Shown: piece by piece, positions 56,940 to 64,000 of the stretch
Position numbering within the stretch: position 1 is the stretch's first letter
Layout of the letters: every line of letters begins with the position of its first letter
Assembly (NCBI GenBank): GCA_018350325.1
Contig: JAEVLN010000001.1
Coordinates: forward strand, 2,965,501 to 3,029,500
DNA length: 64,000 nt
Source of the DNA: Globodera rostochiensis
Taxonomy: Eukaryota > Nematoda > Chromadorea > Rhabditida > Heteroderidae
Reading direction: 5' to 3'
Notes under the pieces: generated by a model
Told to the model about the DNA's origin: nothing
Databases searched by the model: none
The model's input: only the letters and a program-made list of their open reading frames with translations
Position numbers and translations under genes: made by a program

Positions 56940-59900
56940 ATGAATTGGCACTTTTTGGAATCGATGCGAAAACATTTGCTTTTTCAGCACATGCCCATGC
57001 TTCTGAGCCTAAAATTTGCTATTATTATTATTATTGTTGTTATAAGTGTAATTGGAAGCCAAATGTGCCGTTCTCTTATTCTTTCCGGCTCCCCCGATTC
57101 ATTTGCCAGGTTCGGGTTTTTTAATTTTGCAAAAAATTTTTTTTTTTTTGCATTTTTAGGTACCCAAAATGGGCACAAACATTCGAAAATGAGCTTAGCT
57201 TCGAGTTCAAAACGCGAATGTCCAATGCTTTATTGCTGTACACGGATGACAGTGCGTTTTCTTTGGAGGCTTTGAAAATTGGAAAATGGAATATTTTTTG
57301 TGCAAAAATATAATAAAAAAATAAACAAAGATTCCAACACCCCGACAAATCCTGTCCCCCAAAAATAGACAAAAAATTAAATAAAAATTTTTTACTATAT
57401 ATATTTAAATAATTTAATCAAATATTTGGTGAAATTCACACAAATCATTTTTTTGAAATAAAGGAAAATATCCCCCCCCCCAGGCGCTGTCCAACACAAC
57501 TTTTTCACCATTTCATTGCTCGATGGCCATCTACAGGTCGAATTTCGACTTGGCGAGAAGCAATTGGAGTTGCCGGAACGCCGTCCGGTCATTCACATCA
57601 CATTTTTGAATGCCCCGCGAGTGGACGATGGACAATGGCACCGATTCAGCTTTTTTCAGGTCCCATAAATTGAGCAATCGAAGTTACCCCCCCCCTAAAA
57701 GGGATAAGCCCAGAAACCGGGGGAAATCCCCGATTTGCCATCCCCCGACTGTCCCCGTCCCCGGTTTGGAGATCCCGTCACCGCATCCAATCGTTAGAAT
57801 TTCAAGAAAATAAAAAATCGTGAAAATTTTGAAACTTAAAAAACAATTAATTAATTAAAGGCTTGGGAGAACGTGCGGGTCCAACTGGACGAGGAAAAAG
57901 CCTTCCGAGTGCTCGGCCAACGAACTTTTGCACTGGGAAACATTCGAACAAATTCGGACGTTTTTGTCGGTGGCATTCCGAAGGTTTGTGGGGGGGGGGG
58001 TGCCCAATTTTTGAGTAATTTTAAATTTTAATTACCCTATTTAATTAATCATTTAGTGTACCACGTATAATAAATATCGAAAATTGTCAAGTCCAAAAAT
58101 ATATTTACTAATACTTTCACTCGACAAAAGATTGCTCGGGGGAATTCATAGAAATTATTTTTGTGCAAAAAGTGCCAAATTTGGCGTCAGGGGAATTTGC
58201 CCGAAGCAAAATAAAACAAAAAAAAAAAGAATTTGTTGCCGCCGGCGGCATTTATTTTTTGGTGACACAAAATAATTGCCGCGAATGGATTAACAAACAA
58301 AAAAGGCGTCAACATTTGTAATTTTTACTGAAAACAAAAATTGTTTTTGGCAACAAAATTGGGCGCCATTTTGCATTTAAAATTAAAATTGAATTTTAAC
58401 AATTTAAAATTTAAGGAAATTGAGAAGCTAAGCTCGCCCCTTCGGCGTCATTCTAAGCACTTTGCGGGCGCCCTGCGCAATTTGGTGTACGGACTGTTCC
58501 CGCAGGGTTGGACGATATTTTTTTGTTTGAAAATGATTTTATTTCTTTATTTTTAATAACTTTAACTCTCAGATTATTTAATTAAATTGTATTGAAGCTT
58601 TTTTAAAAATTTCATTTAAATTTTTATTAACATTTCATTTTCAAAATTTTGTTACTTTAAAATATTTGTCATTCACATTGTTCAGGTGTTTCGAATGCCC
58701 AGCTTATGGACTCAATTGGGACGCGGAAAACGGACGAAGATTATTGCCAGCCGATGACGTCATCATCAGCCAGCCGGGCCAAATTGGCACACACCGCCGG
58801 CGGCGCCGGCGACGGCACCGGTTACTGTCACAACGAAGGCCGCTGTTATTCGGCAAACAACGGCGCGCGTTGTGACTGTTCCGACAGCGAATATGAGGGC
58901 AGACGATGTGAAATCAGTGCGGCGGGGCCTTTTTGTTTAATATTTAAATTATATAATTAAAAATAAATAACAAAAGCTGAACAACAAAAAAAAAATTGGA
59001 AGCAGTGCAATTTTTAGTTTTAAATAAATGACAGGACGAAATGCCAAATGCTTAAAATGCCAAACATGCATAAAACGGTAAAAATGCCAATCAAGCAGTT
59101 TGGCTTTTTGCGTTTTAGGCTTTAAAGTTGATGAAAATCAAATTTTAAAATAAGGAAAAAGCACTAAAAAAATAAGAATATAATTTAAAATTTAATATAA
59201 AAGTTCATCAAACCTTTAAAATATAATATAAAAAAGCATAAGCATTAATTTTACAAAAATTGCTTTGAAAATAAATCACTTCACAGAAAAGCCGAGCTCG
59301 GAGGTGTCCTTTTTCGGTAACGAATGGTTGGGCTACGACCTGCGACGAACAACAACAACACAGCAGCAGCAGCAACAGTTCATGCCCGGCGGCGATCGTT
59401 CAGGCACATTAAACATTTTTATTTAAATTTAAATTTAAATAATTTAAATTTGTTTTTAGCGCCGCCATTGAACGGCGACACCGACAGCGGCGAGATGTTG
59501 ATGGACGACGAACCGCAGGCGGTGTGGAGTCTTCGCCAGGTGTTCAACATCACATTCCGCACAAACTCCTCCAACTCGTTGCTGCTGTTGGCCGGCGATG
59601 GTCGGGTGAGTGATTGGGGCATTATTTACATAAATCAAGCAGCGCTTTTTTAGAAACCAATTGTTTGTAGAATTTTAATTCAATTTTAATGTTTTAATTA
59701 GCTTTTTTTAATTTAAAAATTTCGCAATTTTGTGATCATTGTCACTCGAGTTGGCTTGATTTAATTTTAAATTAATCATTATGTTATGTTGAGATAAGGC
59801 ATTTTAAATTTTTATTAAAATTATTATTTATTTTATTTTTTGGCTTTTTGTTTTTTAAAAACATTTTATGGCGCCGGCCGCTAAATTTCTGATCAGCAAA

Positions 59901-62900
59901 AATTTGTGTGGACCTTTTTGAGGAGCTTTTAAGTCTTTTTTATTAATCATTTTTATTTGTTTTTAATAAATGTTTTGATCAGAGTCACGTGGAGCTGTTC
60001 CTGGAGAAGGGCGTGATCTTGGCACGCTCCCAACTTGCCGGAAGCGAGAAGCGCATGCTCCGGGTGCAAGACCGTGCCCTGCGGCGTGTGCATTTGGACG
60101 ACAATTTGTGGCATTCTGTAACACTGGTGCGGGAGCTTAGTACGGTAATGCGCGCACAGACAAAAAATTAAGTGGGAAAAACAAACAAATTGTTTGAGGC
60201 GCTTGTTTAATTAAAAAGACGATTTTTGTTTTAATTAAATGTAATTTTTATATAATTAGTTTTAAAAACGACAGATTCTCTTATTATATTTTTATAGAAT
60301 TTAAATTATCGTAAATGAATTATTTTTAAATATTTCAAAATAAGCTTATTTACAAAAATCAATTTACTTAACAATTAAAAAATAATAATTAATGTACCTA
60401 ATTCAATTCATTCTTTGTTAATTGTATATTTCTCAAGACTGCTCTGAAAAATGCCGTTTTCTCGGTTGGTTTCGAGTGCCGTGCTAATTTTGAAGCTCAT
60501 TCCTTTCACATTCACCTTCGGCATTAAGCATTTTTGGTTGATTTTTATGTTCAAACTTTTTGAAGTTTTTTTATCAAAAAAATAATTAAAAATCGAAATA
60601 TTATATACTTTTTTATGTATTCATTTTTTTTGGAATTTTTACAATCAAAAAGTATTCTAATTGTTGCTGTCGGCTTCCCTCAAATTTCGCACAATTTTTT
60701 TTTACTTCTTTACTTCCTTAGTTTTTTTTGCAGTGACAGAAAATTGTTAAAAAATTTAAATTAAAAAAAAACAAATTTATTTTTTAGATGCGTTTGGTGG
60801 TCGACGACTTTTTCAACCAGGAAGTGCGACAGTTTGCTGCCCTTTCACGCCTTGGCAACGCATTTTTGTTTCTGGGCGGTGCACCGTCCGAGTTGGCCAA
60901 CAAATTGGTGCCCGACAATTTGTTCCCATTCCGGGGATGCATCAAAAAGGTGTTCTTTGGTCCCCATCCGATCGATTCAATCACTCTCTGATCAATCAAT
61001 GTGACACTCTGGTGATCAATCAATGTGATCAAGAAAGTGTAGACATATGGGGGTGATCAGGGCTTTGAACCGTTGAATCGAGCCTAATCGATCCGAAAGT
61101 TTAAATGTGTGATCAAATAGTGTAGACATATAGGGGGGGGGGGGGGTAATCAGGGCTCCAGGACTGACTTTTTCACCAATCTGTCCCAATCGAATCTCGA
61201 AAATTGTCCGAGATCAGAGTTTTTAAAAAAATACCAAATTATCCTGCAAAATCGATCCTGATCAGAACCGGTGTTAGTTTGTGAACTCTATTTAGGCCTT
61301 TTTCCAATCGGGTCCTGTCAAGCTCAACCTTATCGCACTGGCTGATCAAGGCTTTGGTCAATCGCATGGTAAAATTTTGAGACACATTTTGTTTTCAAAA
61401 AATTTAAAAATTTTCAGTGCAAACGTTTGGCGATCTGTCTTATTCGTGCTCTCCAAATGCTCAAGTGCCTGAAGTGTTCGCCTTCAACAGTGGTCAAAAT
61501 TTTACAAAACTGCCAGCATGGAATTCGCCTTCAAGGGGTACCTTAGGTAAAAATTCAAAAAAAAAAAAATTAGAATTTTAAATTATTGGCATTTTGTTTA
61601 TAGCGTTTCAATTCCGCACTCTTTTGCCCGAGGGCCTCCTTTTGTACCATGGCCAAACAAACTGTCCAAACTTCACCATCTGTGATTACCTCGCCTTCGA
61701 ACTCATTGACGGCCATTTGATGGTTTAAAAAAACTTTATAAATCAATCGGGGGCTCGTCCCCGACTTCCCCCGAAAAGCCCAACAAAATAATATCTTTGA
61801 AGTTGCGCAATTTAGCCACCGTTTCGGGAACCCCGGATACGCGAAATCCCTAAAAATAGTAAAAATGCCACAGAACGGGAACCGGCCAGAAGAGTTGGAA
61901 CCGTTTTGGAACCAGAAATCCCGGAATTGTCAGAACACCAAGCGTATCACATTGGTCGGAGTACAGATTGCCGACATTTCAGCCCCCAAAAGGTCGGGGG
62001 CGAACCCTAGCTTAGGTGAAATTTTTCAAAAAAAAAATCCCCTTTCGATGGTCATCAACCTCGGGTCGGGCCACATTCGTCTGCAGGTAAGCAGTAGAGA
62101 AAGGAAGGACCGATCAAGATTCTCGATCTAACAAAATTTCGCTAAATCTTGACGAGATTTTCGATTGATAAAATTTTACCAAGATTTTTTTGAGATTCAC
62201 TGATCTCGAACGAACCTCGTTCGATGATATATTTTTTCGTGATTTTTAAAAATTCCACATTTTGTGATGCACAAACTTTGGAGCTTAAACTCTTTACAGG
62301 CCTCGGCCAAGGCACTGAATGACGGACTTTGGCACAGCGTTGTGATGGAACGAAGTGGACGAAGGGGTGCCAACATTTAAAAACAAAAACATTTTTTGTT
62401 TTTAATTTTAAAACTTTTAGGGGTTTTGTCGGTGGACGCGTTGCGCACAGATTTTTCGTGTCCGGGCCGATCGGCAAATTTGAACATCGGTGAAAAAAAA
62501 TGTTTTTTTTTTATTATTTTTCTCCTTTTTTTGTTGCAGAAGAGCCAATCTTTTTGGGTGCCGTCCCATGGGAAAGTGCGTTTTTGGCACGCAAAAGATT
62601 GCCTGAAGCGGTTACCGTAATCCAGCTGATGGTGGACGGGGATGGCACAGAAGAAAAAGCGGCGGCACAACGGTATCCGTCTACGGTAAAACGTTTTATT
62701 AACTAACATACAGTAACTATCAAATTGTTTATTGATTTAAAATACAAATCAATTTAATTTTTTTTAAAGTTCAAATTGTTTTGTTTAAATTTTTGGATAA
62801 ATAATTTAAGCGCCCGGCGGATTGTTTAAAATATATTTGTTAATCGTCGAACACTAAAACTAGGGTTGCTAGCTAACCCGTCCCCGAACCCCGACTTTTT

Positions 62901-63627
62901 TTTAGTCGGGGTTTTTGTCCCCGACTTTTGAAATTGTTGGGGTTTTTGCTGGGAAAACCCCCGACTTTTTTTTAGTCGGGGTTTTTGTCCCCAACCTTTC
63001 CCGCCCGAGGGGTCGGGGAGCAAACCTAATTAAAACAATTTTATTTTTAAATATGGTTTTTATTAAATTTTAATTTTTTTTTAAAAGGTGTGGACCATCG
63101 GACTTCGCATTGGCTTTATGGGCTGTCTGAAGAACATCCGGGTGAACGGAATCAACGCCCAAATTGCGAATGCGTTCCGAGCAGCAAAACTTTCGTCAGA
63201 AATTCGGGACGCGCACGAGAGGGATGACGGCGGTGAGATTATTTCCTTTTTTTTGTTTGTTTGTTATAAATAGGGATGGGATTTTTAGTTTTTCAAAAAA
63301 ATACACCCCTAGAAATGGACCTTTTTAAAATTTCCGTATTTTAAAAATTTTGACTGAATTGCTTTTGATTTGAAATGTTATCACAAAAATGAATTTTGAT
63401 TAATAATATCGCGAAAATAATTTTTTTGGCCACTTACACCCCTAATTTTAGGACTTTTTAGGAACTATTTAGGCCATTTTTTACCTATTTTGGGGTTTTT
63501 AGGAGCTATAAATCCCATCCCTAGTTATAAAACGGGAAAAAACTCAACAAATTTAAAATTTCAAATATTGGCGCGCCATTTTGGCATTTTGTTTTTTCAG
63601 CCGCGCTTCCCTACAACCGGATGTTGG
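56940..63627 (+). CDS. nrx-1: Neurexin, 5' part (signal peptide, LNS1-EGF-LNS2-LNS3)
   Basis: Exons from ATG 56964 (or in-frame ATG 56940): -57109, 57160-57251, 57484-57659, 57861-57983, 58416-58506, 58686-58916, 59287-59403, 59460-59605, 59983-60144, 60788-60949, 61296-61368, 61418-61546, 61604-61722, 62051-62086, 62300-62366, 62421-62489, 62540-62685, 63088-63232, 63601-63627; about 752 codons. Signal: LLSLKFAIIIIIVVISVIG. LNS1: FARYPKWAQ, LSFEFKTRMSNALLLYTDD, DGQWHRF, DVFVGGIP. EGF: six cysteines around residues 258-283. LNS2: VSFFGNEWLGYDLRR, FNITFRTNSSNSLLLLAGDG, FRGCIKK. LNS3: FQFRTLLPEGLLLYHG, LAFELIDGHL, NLGSG, DGLWHSVVMERSGR, GVLSVDALRTDF, FMGCLKNIRVNG. A presynaptic adhesion receptor (family knowledge). 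Intron 7 has a GC donor. The 61722/62051 junction lacks an AG acceptor. After 63627 it either continues outside the window or stops at TAG 63635-63637. Confidence 0.9.
61745..62015. mobile_element. Degenerate GC-rich MITE in neurexin intron 13
   Basis: Left TCGGGGGCTCGTCCCCGAC and right GGTCGGGGGCGAACCCTAG are imperfect inverted repeats, related to the TAGGGTTGCT family at 62861. The ends are worn and no target duplication is evident around them. Confidence 0.45.
62861..63028. mobile_element. 168-bp hAT-type MITE (TAGGGTTGCT family) in neurexin intron 17
   Basis: Ends TAGGGTTGCT / AGCAAACCTA (9 of 10), flanked by ACTAAAAC (62853-62860) and ATTAAAAC (63029-63036), 7 of 8. The interior repeats a CCCCGACTTTTTTTTAGTCG block twice. 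Confidence 0.8.
63273..63521. mobile_element. 249-bp TA-flanked MITE in neurexin intron 18
   Basis: Perfect inverted ends GGGATGGGATTT / AAATCCCATCCC, flanked on each side by the dinucleotide TA (63271-63272, 63522-63523). TA duplication suggests a Tc1/mariner-type element. AT-rich interior, no coding capacity. Confidence 0.8.
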
Positions 63628-64000
63628 GTTTAAAATAGTGTGGCACGGGATCGGGAGTTTTGGAAAAACCGGGTCTATTGGAGTCCAAAATGTTGGTCTC
63701 AAAAAACGTGTCAGAATTGTCAATTTGATATTCAAAAAAAAAAAAATATTTTGTGTTAGAAGTAGAGTTGGCCGGGACCGGGATTTTTGAGAAAAATCGG
63801 GACCGGGATTGACCGGGACCATGAAAGCCGGGATCGGGATCGGGACCAGCATCTCGAACCGGGACCGGGACCGGGATCGGGATTTTGCCTTTTCAAAAAC
63901 CGGGATCGGGACCGGGAAACGGGAAAAACCGGGACTGGCAATAAAAATTTTTTTTTTGTAATGATCAAAGGTGAAACCAAAATATTTTTTATTATTCAAA
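63628..64000. other. Right edge, repeat-rich, no exon seen
   Basis: 63770-63945 is a block of CGGGACCGGGATT repeats, probably part of another GC-rich MITE (it starts near TAGAGTTGGCCGGGACC). If neurexin continues, this is inside intron 19. Confidence 0.5.

Overview
The window is nuclear DNA from a nematode, most likely a cyst nematode (Globodera/Heterodera group). The evidence is intron-dense genes with 40-110 bp introns next to repeat-filled long ones, trans-splice-like acceptors, TTAGGC-type motifs, and an F-box protein family of a type I know to be expanded in cyst nematodes. The genus is inferred; the genes are read from the sequence. Exons were assembled by hand: GT or GC donor, AG acceptor, matching codon phase, and protein-family continuity.

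Region 1 (1-16148). A head-to-head pair, an uncharacterised minus-strand gene and a plus-strand F-box gene, is present twice in tandem with an offset of about 7.7 kb (1-3713 and 6551-11865). Between the copies lie a small hAT-type MITE, a two-to-three-exon fragment of an MSK-type kinase gene, and a 19-bp satellite of about 11 units. After copy 2 the same satellite has about 44 units. It runs into the 3' end of an uncharacterised 442-residue, seven-exon minus-strand gene and supplies its last codons and stop.

Region 2 (17905-36036). A complete 20-exon vav gene (CH, acidic, DH, PH, C1, SH3, SH2, SH3; 1061 residues). Its 8.5-kb intron 8 holds an intact F-box gene on the opposite strand and a stack of nested transposable elements.

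Region 3 (36037-44700). Repeat-rich DNA, a fourth F-box-family gene that has lost the F-box itself, then a core histone cluster of two divergent pairs, H4(-)/H2B(+) and H2A(-)/H3(+). All four histone genes have two introns and all keep the histone 3' stem-loop.

Region 4 (44891-52880). A complete 15-exon gene for mitochondrial succinyl-CoA:3-ketoacid-CoA transferase, a broken small-heat-shock-protein remnant beside a 25-bp minisatellite that is open in all three minus-strand frames, and a three-exon NDUFAF2 (complex I assembly factor) gene.

Region 5 (52881-64000). About 4 kb of non-coding repeat-rich DNA, then the 5' part of a neurexin gene (signal peptide, LNS1, EGF, LNS2, LNS3), which may run off the right edge.

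Functionally the window is a mix of housekeeping genes (histones, ketone-body metabolism, complex I assembly), signalling and synaptic genes (vav, neurexin) and a lineage-expanded F-box family. Nothing suggests an operon. The most notable features are the intron-bearing replication-type histones, five GC-AG introns in four genes, the tandem two-gene duplication, the nested antisense F-box gene, and several MITEs with intact target-site duplications.
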